A DNA stretch of 64,000 nucleotides from Exiguobacterium sp. BMC-KP (lineage in GTDB: Bacteria > Bacillota > Bacilli > Exiguobacteriales > Exiguobacteriaceae). This document shows positions 17,796 to 26,507 of the stretch, piece by piece (position 1 is the stretch's first letter; each line of letters begins with the position of its first letter). The stretch lies in NCBI RefSeq assembly GCF_001275385.1, contig NZ_LGIW01000015.1, forward strand, positions 186,001 through 250,000, in the 5' to 3' direction. The notes below the pieces were generated by a model. That model had not been told where the DNA came from, made no database searches, and saw nothing but the letters and a program-made list of their open reading frames with translations. A program made the position numbers and the translations under genes.

Positions 17796-17824
17796 TTTAC
17801 AAGTTCACTAGACCTTTACATAAT
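17796..17824 (+). promoter_or_regulatory. Promoter of Na/Pi transporter gene
   Basis: TTTACA (17796-17801), 17-base spacer, CATAAT (17819-17824). Further TTAACA and TTTACA hexamers occur at 17770, 17815 and 17846, resembling PhoP half sites, but their spacing is not the regular 11 bases. Confidence 0.5.
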
Positions 17825-17888
17825 AGGGGAGTCGAAAAAATAAACTTTACAAACACATCAATCCACATCAAATAAAGGAGCTGGCAAG

Positions 17889-19532
17889 ATGAACTATGAT
17901 TTGCAGGAAATGATATTCACCTTCATTGGTGGACTCGGGATTTTCCTTTTCGGTATTAAGTATATGGGAGATGGGCTCCAAAAAACAGCAGGAGACCGAT
18001 TACGTTATATCCTTGATAAATACACGACGAATCCATTCTTAGGTATCTTAGCAGGTATCGTCGTAACGATTTTAATTCAATCGTCATCCGGTACGACCGT
18101 CATCGTCGTCGGACTTGTTAGTGCGGGTCTGATGAATTTAAGACAGGCAATCGGAGTCGTCATGGGGGCAAACATTGGTACGACGATCACTGCCTTCATC
18201 ATCGGCTTTAACGTCAAGGAAGCAGCACTTCCGGCAATCGCGATTGGTGCGTTCTTGATCTTCTTCTTCAATAAAGAACGTGTTCAGTATATCGGACAGA
18301 TTTTCTTTGGCTTCGGTGCACTTTTCTACGGTTTGACATTGATGGGTGACGGGATGGCACCGCTCGAAACGAGCGTTTGGTTCCGTGAGTTGACTGTTTC
18401 GATGTCGGATAATCCATTACTTGGTGTCTTCGTCGGAACAATCTTTACCGTGCTTGTTCAGTCGTCGTCTGCAACAATCGGTATTTTACAAGAGTTGTAT
18501 TCAGGTGGCATGATCGATATCAAAGCAGCACTACCGGTCTTGTTCGGTGATAATATCGGAACAACGATTACGGCGGTTCTCGCAGCGCTTGGAGCGTCAA
18601 TTGCAGCTAAGCGAACAGCAGCGGCGCATGTCATCTTCAACATTATCGGAACGATATTGTTCTTAATTGCCTTACCAATTTTCTCGAGTTTTATCACATG
18701 GATTACAGGTGCACTTGGCTTAGGTCCGAAGATGCAAATTGCCTTCGCACACGGAACATTCAATGTCGTTAACACATTGATTCAGTGCTGGTTCATCGCG
18801 CAAATCGCATGGCTCGTTCAAAAAATCGTTCCGGGTACGGATACGACGATCGATTCAAAACCACGTCATCTTGATCAAAACATTTTGAACCAGTCTTCTT
18901 CACTTGCTTTGAATCATGCGAAGCTTGAAGTCTTACGTATGGGAGAATTCTCGAAAGACGCCCTTGCGAAAGCGCACCGATACACGCAATCGCATGATAA
19001 GAAAGATGTAGCAGAATCACAGCAGATTGAATATGCAATCAACCACTTGAACACAGAAGTCACGAACTATCTTGTTAAAGTAGCAGCACATGATTTATCA
19101 GAACGTGAATCAAACGATCATTCGTTACTGATGCATGCGGTTAATGATTTTGAGCGAATCGGTGATCACGTTGAGAACATCGTCGAATTGGTCGACTTCC
19201 AAATCGTCAACCGGATCCAATTCACGGATGCTGCGAAGCAAGAGCTAGATGATATGTATGCCTTGACACAAGAAATCGTCGATTGTGCCGTTCGCGCCGT
19301 CGAAGAGGATGATGTCACACGAGCTCGGAAAGTTCTGGAACTCGAAGGCAAACTCGATGCACTCGAACGTTCATTCCGTAAGCATCACGTCCTTCGTGTT
19401 AACGCTGGCGAATGTACGGGACAAGCGGGAATGATCTTCGTCGATCTCTTGTCGAACCTCGAACGAATCGGCGATCACGCTGTCAACATCACGGATCTCG
19501 TCCTTGAACAGCGGACAGCATTAACGAATTAA
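17889..19532 (+). CDS. Na/Pi cotransporter family protein with C-terminal PhoU domain
   Basis: Low-affinity sodium-coupled phosphate carrier of the NptA/YjbB type. The membrane half (about 1-310) holds two inverted repeats, each with the signature QSSSGTT / QSSSATI and a GANIGTT / GDNIGTT loop. The last third (about 345-547) is a PhoU-like helical domain with two ERIGDH motifs (FERIGDHVENI and LERIGDHAVNI). 547 residues, typical. Together with pstSCAB-phoU and ppk-ppx nearby it belongs to a phosphate-handling neighbourhood. ATG 17889 follows AAAGGAG. Confidence 0.94.
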   Translation: MNYDLQEMIFTFIGGLGIFLFGIKYMGDGLQKTAGDRLRYILDKYTTNPFLGILAGIVVTILIQSSSGTTVIVVGLVSAGLMNLRQAIGVVMGANIGTTITAFIIGFNVKEAALPAIAIGAFLIFFFNKERVQYIGQIFFGFGALFYGLTLMGDGMAPLETSVWFRELTVSMSDNPLLGVFVGTIFTVLVQSSSATIGILQELYSGGMIDIKAALPVLFGDNIGTTITAVLAALGASIAAKRTAAAHVIFNIIGTILFLIALPIFSSFITWITGALGLGPKMQIAFAHGTFNVVNTLIQCWFIAQIAWLVQKIVPGTDTTIDSKPRHLDQNILNQSSSLALNHAKLEVLRMGEFSKDALAKAHRYTQSHDKKDVAESQQIEYAINHLNTEVTNYLVKVAAHDLSERESNDHSLLMHAVNDFERIGDHVENIVELVDFQIVNRIQFTDAAKQELDDMYALTQEIVDCAVRAVEEDDVTRARKVLELEGKLDALERSFRKHHVLRVNAGECTGQAGMIFVDLLSNLERIGDHAVNITDLVLEQRTALTN

Positions 19533-19553
19533 GCAAAATACGATTTATCTATG

Positions 19554-19594
19554 ACAGCTGATTTCAAAAAATGAAATCAGCTGTTTATTTTTTT
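19554..19594 (+). terminator. Rho-independent terminator
   Basis: ACAGCTGATTTC and GAAATCAGCTGT form a perfect 12-bp stem; TTATTTTTTT follows. Confidence 0.95.
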
Positions 19595-19605
19595 GAAATA
19601 GCATA

Positions 19606-19634
19606 TTGACAAGAATCGTCACATCTCGTAATCT
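19606..19634 (+). promoter_or_regulatory. Promoter of the tRNA pair
   Basis: A consensus TTGACA (19606-19611), 17-base spacer and TAATCT (19629-19634), 27 bases before the first tRNA. Confidence 0.8.
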
Positions 19635-19660
19635 AGTAAGAGTAAAGCAACATACATCAT

Positions 19661-19734
19661 GGCGGTGTAGCTCAGCTGGCTAGAGCGTACGGTTCATACC
19701 CGTGAGGTCGTGGGTTCGACTCCCTCCGCCGCTA
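19661..19734 (+). tRNA. tRNA-Met (CAT), elongator type
   Basis: Cloverleaf folds with acceptor GGCGGTG/CGCCGCT (G-U at 1:72), D arm GCTCAGCTGGCTAGAGC, anticodon loop TTCATAC with CAT at 19695-19697, and T loop TTCGACT. The T stem has one T-T mismatch. The CCA end is not encoded (A is followed by CTA). The sequence closely resembles the Bacillus elongator tRNA-Met. Confidence 0.9.
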
Positions 19735-19745
19735 CTATTACTTAA

Positions 19746-19819
19746 GGACCCTTAGCTCAGCTGGTTAGAGCTGACGGCTCATAACCGTCCGGTCGCAGGT
19801 TCGAGTCCTGCAGGGTCCA
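19746..19819 (+). tRNA. tRNA with CAT anticodon, probably Ile2 (lysidine type)
   Basis: Acceptor GGACCCT/AGGGTCC, D arm GCTCAGCTGGTTAGAGC, anticodon arm GACGG-CTCATAA-CCGTC, T arm CGCAGG-TTCGAGT-CCTGC. CCA is not encoded. C4 and C5 in the acceptor stem match the TilS recognition pattern of AUA-reading tRNA-Ile2, and the whole resembles the Bacillus Ile2 tRNA. An elongator Met assignment is the alternative. Confidence 0.85.
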
Positions 19820-19827
19820 TTCAGTAG

Positions 19828-19865
19828 AACGCTCCTCGTCATGAAACGAGGAGCGTTTATTTTTG
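19828..19865 (+). terminator. Terminator of the tRNA unit
   Basis: AACGCTCCTCGT and ACGAGGAGCGTT form a perfect 12-bp stem with a T-rich tail. Confidence 0.92.
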
Positions 19866-19935
19866 TTCCTCCGGGGAATAGTAAAGATATTGTAATAATA
19901 TTCATACTATAGTAACTAAGGGAGAGCGAAGAGAG

Positions 19936-21396
19936 ATGGAACGTAACCATACGATGATGCAGTTTTTTGAGTGGCATGTAGAGAATGATGGGAAGCACTG
20001 GCAACGCTTGAAAGAGCGGGCGCCTGAGTTACGTGCTGCCGGCATCACGTCCGTGTGGATTCCACCGGCGTCAAAGGGTCAATCAGATGAAGATACAGGA
20101 TATGGCATCTATGACGTTTATGATTTAGGTGAATTTGATCAAAAAGGAACAGTCCGTACGAAATACGGTACGAAGGACGAACTCGTCGAAGCGATTCAAG
20201 TTGCTCGTGAGAACGATATCGCCGTCTATGCGGATGTCGTCATGAATCATAAAGCAGCAGCCGATGAACTCGAGACAATCAATGTCGTAGAAGTCCATCC
20301 AGAAGATCGTTCTAAAGAAATTTCAGAAGAATTTGAAATCGAAGCATGGACAAAGTTTACGTTCCCAGGTCGTAACGGTAAATATTCAGATTTCATCTGG
20401 ACACATGAATTCTTTAATGGAACAGATTTTGATGCCCGTGAGGAAAAAACCGGTGTCTTTAAAATTTCCGGAAAAAATAAAGACTGGAACGATCAAGTCG
20501 ATGATGAGTTTGGAAACTATGACTATTTGATGTTTGCGAACATTGATTATAATCACCCGGAAGTCCGCGAAGAAATGATTCGATGGGGTCATTGGTTCCA
20601 GGAAACAATTGATTGCCAAGGTTTTCGACTTGATGCGATTAAACACATCAACTATGAATTCGTTCATGAATTCGCAAAATCGATGATTGAAAAAAGTGAA
20701 GGTGACTTCTATATGGTCGGCGAGTTCTGGAAATCCGATCTCGATGATTGCCGTCATTTCCTCGATAGTGTCGACTACACGATCGATTTGTTCGATGTTC
20801 CACTTCATTATAAGTTCCATGAAGCTTCGAATCAGGGACAAGACTTTGATTTAACGACATTATTTGCTGACACACTTGTTGAATCACATCCGACGAACGC
20901 CGTCACGTTTGTCGACAATCATGATTCACAACCAGGTGAATCACTCGAATCATGGGTAGATGACTGGTTCAAACAGCATGCTTATGCATCGATTTTACTT
21001 CGTAAAGACGGCTATCCATGTGTCTTCTATGGTGATTATTATGGTGTTCAAGGACCACACCCAGTAGAAGGTAAAAAAGAAATGATCGATGCTTTATTGT
21101 ATGCGCGTTATCACAAAGCATATGGTGACCAAGAGGATTATCTTGATGATCCGCATTGCGTCGGATGGGTTCGTCGAGGCGTTGAAGAAATCGAGAACTC
21201 TGGCTGTGCTGTCTTGCTATCGAATGCTGATATGTGTGAAAAGCGCATGTTCGTCGGTGAAGAACGTGCGGGACAAGAATGGTTTGACTATACGAATCAT
21301 CAAGATCACCCTGTCGTGATCGATGAAGAAGGATTCGGTGTCTTCCCGGTTCCGGGTGGTGGCGTCTCAGTTTTTGCTCCACGAGAAGTCGAGTAA
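19936..21396 (+). CDS. Cytoplasmic alpha-amylase (GH13_5)
   Basis: Hydrolyses internal alpha-1,4 bonds of glucans or maltodextrins. 486 residues, no signal peptide, beginning MERNHTMMQFFEWH as in intracellular AmyS-like enzymes. Catalytic residues sit in the expected regions: nucleophile D233 (GFRLDAIKHI), acid E263 (MVGEFW) and stabiliser D330 (FVDNHDS). Region I is YADVVMNHKA. A C-terminal beta domain follows from about 395. GGGAGAG precedes ATG 19936. The GH57 branching enzyme and glucokinase elsewhere in the window point to intracellular glucan use. Confidence 0.95.
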   Translation: MERNHTMMQFFEWHVENDGKHWQRLKERAPELRAAGITSVWIPPASKGQSDEDTGYGIYDVYDLGEFDQKGTVRTKYGTKDELVEAIQVARENDIAVYADVVMNHKAAADELETINVVEVHPEDRSKEISEEFEIEAWTKFTFPGRNGKYSDFIWTHEFFNGTDFDAREEKTGVFKISGKNKDWNDQVDDEFGNYDYLMFANIDYNHPEVREEMIRWGHWFQETIDCQGFRLDAIKHINYEFVHEFAKSMIEKSEGDFYMVGEFWKSDLDDCRHFLDSVDYTIDLFDVPLHYKFHEASNQGQDFDLTTLFADTLVESHPTNAVTFVDNHDSQPGESLESWVDDWFKQHAYASILLRKDGYPCVFYGDYYGVQGPHPVEGKKEMIDALLYARYHKAYGDQEDYLDDPHCVGWVRRGVEEIENSGCAVLLSNADMCEKRMFVGEERAGQEWFDYTNHQDHPVVIDEEGFGVFPVPGGGVSVFAPREVE

Positions 21397-21407
21397 ATCC
21401 GAGGGTC

Positions 21408-21421
21408 TTGACTTGCGTCAA
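21408..21421 (+). promoter_or_regulatory. Perfect inverted repeat upstream of sodA
   Basis: TTGAC-TTGC-GTCAA, 14 bases, about 68 bases before the sodA start; it may overlap a -35 element (TTGACT or TTGCGT). The binding protein is unknown. Confidence 0.4.
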
Positions 21422-21489
21422 CACATGTTCTTTTGCTAGTCTTAAAGGGTATTGAAGTTTTCGAAAATAGTACAAAGGGGGACATGAAC

Positions 21490-22098
21490 ATGTCAAAATT
21501 TGAATTACCAGAACTCGGCTACGCTTATGATGCGCTTGAGCCACATATCGATGCTCGTACGATGGAGATTCACCACACGAAACACCACAACACGTATGTC
21601 ACGAACGTGAATGCGGCGCTTGAGGGTACAGAACATGAAGGAAAGTCACTTGAAGAACTTCTTCAAAACTTGGATGCTCTCCCAGCAAACATTCAAACGG
21701 CAGTCCGTAACAACGGTGGCGGTCACTGGAACCATTCATTCTTCTGGAAATTGTTGAAGAAGAACGATGGAGCTGCTCCAACAGGGGAACTCGCAACAGC
21801 AATCGACGAAGCATTCGGATCATTCGATGCGTTCAAAGATGCGTTTGCAAAAGCAGCAACAACTCGCTTTGGTTCAGGTTGGGCTTGGCTAATCGTTGAC
21901 GGTGGAAAACTGGAAGTCGTTTCGACACCAAACCAAGATACACCGGTCATGGAAGGTAAAACACCAATCCTCGGTCTTGATGTTTGGGAACATGCGTATT
22001 ACCTCAACTATCAAAACCGTCGTCCTGATTACATCAATGCGTTCTTCAACGTTGTTGATTGGGATCATGTAGCGAAGCTTTACGCTGACGCGAAGTAA
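21490..22098 (+). CDS. sodA: Superoxide dismutase, Mn (or Mn/Fe) type
   Basis: Converts superoxide to oxygen and peroxide in the cytoplasm. 202 residues from ATG 21490, which lies eight bases after AAAGGGGG; an ATG two codons earlier is too close. Metal ligands are seen in [19 protein letters not shown] and [16 protein letters not shown]. The QDTPVMEG stretch is of the kind found in Mn enzymes. In B. subtilis sodA likewise lies shortly before pbpA and pst. Its own terminator follows. Confidence 0.96.
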   Translation: MSKFELPELGYAYDALEPHIDARTMEIHHTKHHNTYVTNVNAALEGTEHEGKSLEELLQNLDALPANIQTAVRNNGGGHWNHSFFWKLLKKNDGAAPTGELATAIDEAFGSFDAFKDAFAKAATTRFGSGWAWLIVDGGKLEVVSTPNQDTPVMEGKTPILGLDVWEHAYYLNYQNRRPDYINAFFNVVDWDHVAKLYADAK

Positions 22099-22108
22099 TC
22101 TGAAAATG

Positions 22109-22143
22109 GCGTATCGTTCAATTGTGAACGATACGCTTTTTTT
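22109..22143 (+). terminator. Terminator of sodA
   Basis: GCGTATCGTTCA-ATTG-TGAACGATACGC, perfect 12-bp stem, then a long T-run. Confidence 0.95.
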
Positions 22144-22232
22144 AATGCGGAAAATCATGGGATAGGTTGTTATGGAAAGTTTCCTTCTATATAATGAAAC
22201 AAGATGACTTTTGAACGATAGGGGAGTACGCC

Positions 22233-24305
22233 ATGGCTAAACGAATCACTGTACGAGGAAGACGGCGTAATCATCTGCCGCTTCGTCTGAATTTAATGTT
22301 CTTCGTCGTTTTTTTATTGTTTGCGATTTTGATTTTCCGTCTAGGAGTCGTACAAATCGTTAATGGTGAGAAAATTTCGAGGGAAGTCCAAAAAACAGAA
22401 ATGATCGCATCGAAATATGAAGTACCGCGCGGAAAGATTTATGACCGAGACGGTCGTCTTCTTGTTGATACGATTTCTAAATACTCAATCGTCTATCGCC
22501 GGGCACAAACGACGAAAGTCGATGAACGAATTGAAATTGCGCAACGTCTTGCGGCAATCATTGATTTACCGAAAAAAGACTGGAAAGTTACGGAACGAGA
22601 TGTGAAAGACTTCTGGGTAGCGACGAATACGAAGGAGTCCGATCGTCGTTACCAAGCAGCCGTCAAAAAGAAGTATCCTTCAGTAGAAGCGCAAAGTAAG
22701 CTTTCGATTCCGGAGCAAGATCAAATTCGTTTAGATGCTATCACAAAAGAGGATATCGATTACGATGATCAAACGATGGAAGTCATCGCGATCAAACACA
22801 ATATGGAAGTTGGTTATGCGCTTGATCCGCAGCTCGTCAAACTCGGTGCGTCTGCAAAAGAGATGGCGATTATTGATGAGAACCTAGAAGATCTGAAGGG
22901 TGTATCAGTCGAACCGTTTTATGAACGGTCTTATCCGTATGAAGGAACACTCCGGAACATCTTCGGTAAATACTCGAAGATTCCAGCAGAACAACAAGCC
23001 GAGTTCAAAGCAAAAGGCTATAGCTTGAATGACCGTGTCGGAACATCATTCCTCGAGCAACAATACGAAGACCTGCTACGCGGGAAACCGGCATACGATG
23101 TGTATGAAACGTTCAATGGAGAACCGGTCGGTGATCCAAAACGCGAGGAAGGCGAGTCTGGTAAAGATCTCGTTCTGACTGTTGACGCGGAATACAATAA
23201 ACAAGTCGACAAAATCATGCAACAAGCAATCAAAATGGGTCGTGGAATGGGCAGTCGTTATTTAAAAGAAGGATATGCTGTCGTCATGAATCCGCAGACA
23301 GGTGAGATTTTAGCGATGTCTGGTCAAAAGTTGGATCCTGCAACCGGTAAGTTTTCGGATGTAGCGATCAACAACGTATTGACTTCACTTCAAATCGGTT
23401 CGACGATCAAAGGTGCAACGGTTGCGATGGGACTCGAAGAAGGTGTCATTCGTCAAAATGAAGTCATCAACGATGCTCCAATTACAATTGGTGGTACTAA
23501 AAAAGGATCGTATGTCAATATGGGTCCGATCACAGATTTAACTGCACTTGAGCGATCGTCCAACGTCTACATGTTCAATATTGCGATGCGAATGGCCAAG
23601 TATCCAAGTAACGGTATTGCCGGAGCTAGTGTCGATGGAGCTGCTGCAATCATGCAGAACTACTACAGTCAGTTCGGGCTTGGTGTGACGACGGGTGTTG
23701 ACTTACCGTATGAAGCAAAAGGTGTTCAAGGGACACCGGACCGTGTTACTTTACTCATGGACCGAGTCATCGGACAGTATGACGCCTTTACACCTCTACA
23801 AGTCGCGCAATACATCTCAACGCTTGCGAATGGTGGTTATCGTGTTCAGCCACACTTCCTAAAAGAAGTACTGGCTTCAAATTCAATTGAAAAAGGAACT
23901 AAAAAAGTCGATTACAGCTTTAAGACGAATTATTTGAACCGGATTGAAGTGAGTCAAGATAATATCGACCACGTCCGTGAAGGATTACATCGTGTCGTTA
24001 AAGGTGAGCGTGGTACGGCGAAAGTCATCGCGCAAACAGGAATCGATGCTGCCGCGAAAACGGGTACAGCACAGGTTAGTGTCTATGGTGATGACGGAAT
24101 CGCCTTACGTGACGGAAGCGGACAACCAGTTCGTTCATTGAACTCGAATCTCGTTGGCTGGGCACCGTATGATAATCCAGAGATGGCATGGGCCGTGTTC
24201 CTTCCTTATATGGAACAGGAAACAGTCAACTCGAAAATCGGTCATGACCTTGTCAAAGCATATTTCAATGTCAAGGACGTACCGTGGCAAACTAAGCCAA
24301 ATTAA
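22233..24305 (+). CDS. pbpA: Class B penicillin-binding protein 2 (transpeptidase)
   Basis: Cross-links peptidoglycan at the outer face of the membrane, most likely in side-wall elongation. 690 residues: a short basic cytoplasmic tail, one transmembrane anchor (about 20-40), a dimerisation domain (PRGKIYDRDG near 68), then the transpeptidase domain. The active-site motifs are S390-T-I-K (QIGSTIKG), SSN (ERSSNVYM) and KTG (AAKTGTAQ). Position after sodA and before pst matches B. subtilis pbpA (PBP2A). A terminator isolates it from pstS. Confidence 0.94.
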   Translation: MAKRITVRGRRRNHLPLRLNLMFFVVFLLFAILIFRLGVVQIVNGEKISREVQKTEMIASKYEVPRGKIYDRDGRLLVDTISKYSIVYRRAQTTKVDERIEIAQRLAAIIDLPKKDWKVTERDVKDFWVATNTKESDRRYQAAVKKKYPSVEAQSKLSIPEQDQIRLDAITKEDIDYDDQTMEVIAIKHNMEVGYALDPQLVKLGASAKEMAIIDENLEDLKGVSVEPFYERSYPYEGTLRNIFGKYSKIPAEQQAEFKAKGYSLNDRVGTSFLEQQYEDLLRGKPAYDVYETFNGEPVGDPKREEGESGKDLVLTVDAEYNKQVDKIMQQAIKMGRGMGSRYLKEGYAVVMNPQTGEILAMSGQKLDPATGKFSDVAINNVLTSLQIGSTIKGATVAMGLEEGVIRQNEVINDAPITIGGTKKGSYVNMGPITDLTALERSSNVYMFNIAMRMAKYPSNGIAGASVDGAAAIMQNYYSQFGLGVTTGVDLPYEAKGVQGTPDRVTLLMDRVIGQYDAFTPLQVAQYISTLANGGYRVQPHFLKEVLASNSIEKGTKKVDYSFKTNYLNRIEVSQDNIDHVREGLHRVVKGERGTAKVIAQTGIDAAAKTGTAQVSVYGDDGIALRDGSGQPVRSLNSNLVGWAPYDNPEMAWAVFLPYMEQETVNSKIGHDLVKAYFNVKDVPWQTKPN

Positions 24306-24316
24306 CTAGATGGAAG

Positions 24317-24347
24317 ACGAGAGTGATTATTCACTCTCGTTTTTTTG
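24317..24347 (+). terminator. Terminator of pbpA
   Basis: ACGAGAGTGA-TTAT-TCACTCTCGT, then seven T. Confidence 0.95.
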
Positions 24348-24382
24348 TTTGTATTGACCTTTTTTTCTAATGGATTTCGAAT

Positions 24383-24421
24383 TGTAAACACTAAAAAACA
24401 CACCTTTACAATTCTTTTACG
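24383..24421 (+). promoter_or_regulatory. Candidate PhoP (Pho box) region before pstS
   Basis: Two direct hexamers TTTACA (24405-24410) and TTTACG (24416-24421) are spaced exactly 11 bases, the PhoP repeat spacing. TAAACA and AAAACA-like hexamers precede them. A weak -10 (TATAAG 24456-24461) follows. Confidence 0.5.
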
Positions 24422-24530
24422 TTGGATTCATTTCGTTTTAATAGTTCATCCGTAGTATAAGTCTTGTAAGGAAAACGGATAAAAAGTCGTAGCATCGTCA
24501 GCGACATACTTTCGAGGAGGAAAATTAATC

Positions 24531-25475
24531 ATGTCTTGGATGAAAAAAACAGCACTCATCACAACGGTAGCATCAATCGCAGTAGTGGGGGCAGCATGTG
24601 GTAACGATAAAGGCGGTTCTGCTAGTTCATCTGATTTAAAAGGAAAAATCGCAATCGACGGTTCTTCTACAGTCTTCCCGATCATGGAAGCTGTCGGTGA
24701 AGAATATTCGACTGAGCAACCTGATGTTGATGTTACAGTCGGTGTTTCTGGTACAGGTGGTGGATTCAAACGATTCGTCGTTGGTGAAACAGATCTTTCA
24801 AATGCTTCGCGTGAAATCAAAGAAGAAGAAGCAGCTGAAGCAAAAAAGAATAACATTGAATATACAAAACTTGCACTCGCATATGATGGTTTGACTGTCG
24901 CAGTCAGTAAAGAAAACACATGGGTAAAAGAACTTACGATGGACCAACTTGAAAAAATCTGGCTCGATCCAAACGTCAAGACGTGGAAAGATGTTGATTC
25001 TTCTTATCCGGCTGAACCATTGAAATTCTTCAGCCCAGGGAAAGATTCAGGAACGTTCGACTTCTTCTCGGAAAAAGTACTTGAGAAGAAGGACATGCGT
25101 AAAGACGTTCAATTATCTGAGGACGATAACGTTCTTGTTAAGGGTGTCGAAGGAACGAAAGGTGCTATTGGTTACTTCGGATATGCATACTACGCAGAGA
25201 ATAAAGATAAGTTGAAAGAAGTTCCACTTTCTGCTGAAGGAAAAGATGCAGTTGATCCAACACCAGAAACAATCAAAGATCTTTCGTATCCACTGGCACG
25301 TGAAATTTACACGTACGTCAATAACAAATCAATGAAAGATAAAAAACAAGTCGCAGATTTCGTGAAATTCACGAACGAAAACGCTGGTGATCTTTCTGAA
25401 GAAGTCGGATACATCAAAATGCCGCAAGATCGTTACGATGAAAACGCAAAAGCAATTGAAGATGCAATGAAATAA
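24531..25475 (+). CDS. pstS: Phosphate-binding lipoprotein PstS
   Basis: Captures orthophosphate outside the membrane for the PstCAB importer. 314 residues with a lipoprotein signal peptide: MSWMKKTALITTVASIAVV, then lipobox GAAC with the cysteine near residue 23. The phosphate-binding signatures IDGSSTVFPI and GTGGGFKRF, then SPGKDSGTFDFF, are clear. GGAGGAAAATTAATC precedes the ATG. It heads the pst operon; a long hairpin separates it from pstC and may let it be made in excess. Confidence 0.97.
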   Translation: MSWMKKTALITTVASIAVVGAACGNDKGGSASSSDLKGKIAIDGSSTVFPIMEAVGEEYSTEQPDVDVTVGVSGTGGGFKRFVVGETDLSNASREIKEEEAAEAKKNNIEYTKLALAYDGLTVAVSKENTWVKELTMDQLEKIWLDPNVKTWKDVDSSYPAEPLKFFSPGKDSGTFDFFSEKVLEKKDMRKDVQLSEDDNVLVKGVEGTKGAIGYFGYAYYAENKDKLKEVPLSAEGKDAVDPTPETIKDLSYPLAREIYTYVNNKSMKDKKQVADFVKFTNENAGDLSEEVGYIKMPQDRYDENAKAIEDAMK

Positions 25476-25485
25476 ATCATTGAGT

Positions 25486-25538
25486 CATGAGGATGGCCCA
25501 ACCGGGGAAGTCTGTACCGGTTGGGTCACATTCTCATG
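25486..25538 (+). repeat. Intercistronic stem-loop between pstS and pstC
   Basis: CATGAGGATG-GCCCAACCGG pairs with CCGGTTGGGTCACATTCTCATG with few interruptions, about 20 bp around an 11-base loop. There is no T-run, so it looks like an mRNA-stabilising or processing element rather than a terminator. Confidence 0.75.
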
Positions 25539-25564
25539 TCAAGAAGAGTAGGGAGTGAAGAAGG

Positions 25565-26506
25565 ATGAGTTCAACACAAAACAAATCGGTTCGCGAGCTG
25601 ATTCAACAGAACCGACAACAAAAATACAGTATGAAAAACGTCATGGAACGCGTCATGCCGATCGTGTTATTCCTTTGTGCGTTCGTCTCGGTCGTTACGA
25701 CCATCGGCATCATTCTCACGTTAGTCATTGAAACAGAGCATTTCTTCGAAGTTGTTCCGTTTAAGGAATTCTTCGGTAGTACGAGCTGGTATCCACTCAA
25801 CTCACAACCTGAGTATGGAATTTGGCCACTTGTCGTCGGAACGCTTGAGATTACCGTGATTGCGATGCTAGTTGCCGTGCCGATCGGCCTCACGTCTGCG
25901 ATTTATTTAAGTGAGTACGCGTCAGACCGCGCACGCCGTATCTTAAAACCAATTCTTGAAGTATTAGCAGGTGTTCCAACAATCGTCTTCGGATTCTTCG
26001 CATTGACGTTCGTTACACCATTACTCGTCAAGTTGATTCCAGGTCTGCAAATCTATAATGCGCTCAGCCCGGGGATTGTCGTCGGGATCATGATCATTCC
26101 GATGATTGCTTCGATTTCTGAGGATGCGATGAGCTCTGTACCGAAGAAAATTCGTGACGGTGCGCTCGCCCTCGGTTCGACCCGCCTTGAAGTTGCATTG
26201 AAAGTTGTCGTTCCAGCTGCCTTGTCAGGTATCATTGCATCAATCGTTCTCGGAATGTCACGTGCAATCGGTGAAACGATGATCGTGACGATCGCTGGTG
26301 GTTCGAATCCAACAGCAGCAGTTGATCCACTTGAGCCAGTCCAGACAATGACAGCATATATCGTTCAGGTCGCCTTGGGTGATGCTGGATTTGGAACAGT
26401 CGAATATTACAGTATCTATGCGGTCGGTACACTCTTGTTCGTCTTCACATTAGTGATGAACTTACTTGCGAACTGGATCACACGCCGCTTCAGAGAGGAG
26501 TACTAA
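25565..26506 (+). CDS. pstC: Phosphate ABC transporter permease PstC
   Basis: One of two membrane subunits of the high-affinity phosphate importer. 313 residues with about six transmembrane helices. The cytoplasmic EAA loop ([21 protein letters not shown]) that docks on PstB is plain, as is [15 protein letters not shown] after it. The cytoplasmic N-terminal tail is polar and basic. GGGAGTGAAGAAGG precedes ATG 25565. pstA follows after a single base. Confidence 0.96.
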   Translation: MSSTQNKSVRELIQQNRQQKYSMKNVMERVMPIVLFLCAFVSVVTTIGIILTLVIETEHFFEVVPFKEFFGSTSWYPLNSQPEYGIWPLVVGTLEITVIAMLVAVPIGLTSAIYLSEYASDRARRILKPILEVLAGVPTIVFGFFALTFVTPLLVKLIPGLQIYNALSPGIVVGIMIIPMIASISEDAMSSVPKKIRDGALALGSTRLEVALKVVVPAALSGIIASIVLGMSRAIGETMIVTIAGGSNPTAAVDPLEPVQTMTAYIVQVALGDAGFGTVEYYSIYAVGTLLFVFTLVMNLLANWITRRFREEY

Positions 26507-26507
26507 G

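Noticed and set aside
17770-17851. Four TTTACA/TTAACA hexamers before the Na/Pi gene as a Pho box
   Set aside because: Distances (26, 19 and 31 bases) do not follow the 11-bp PhoP period; kept only as a note on the promoter entry.
20969-21544. 191-codon minus-strand frame across the amylase end and sodA start
   Set aside because: His/Arg-rich antisense translation spanning two real genes and their promoter; no support.
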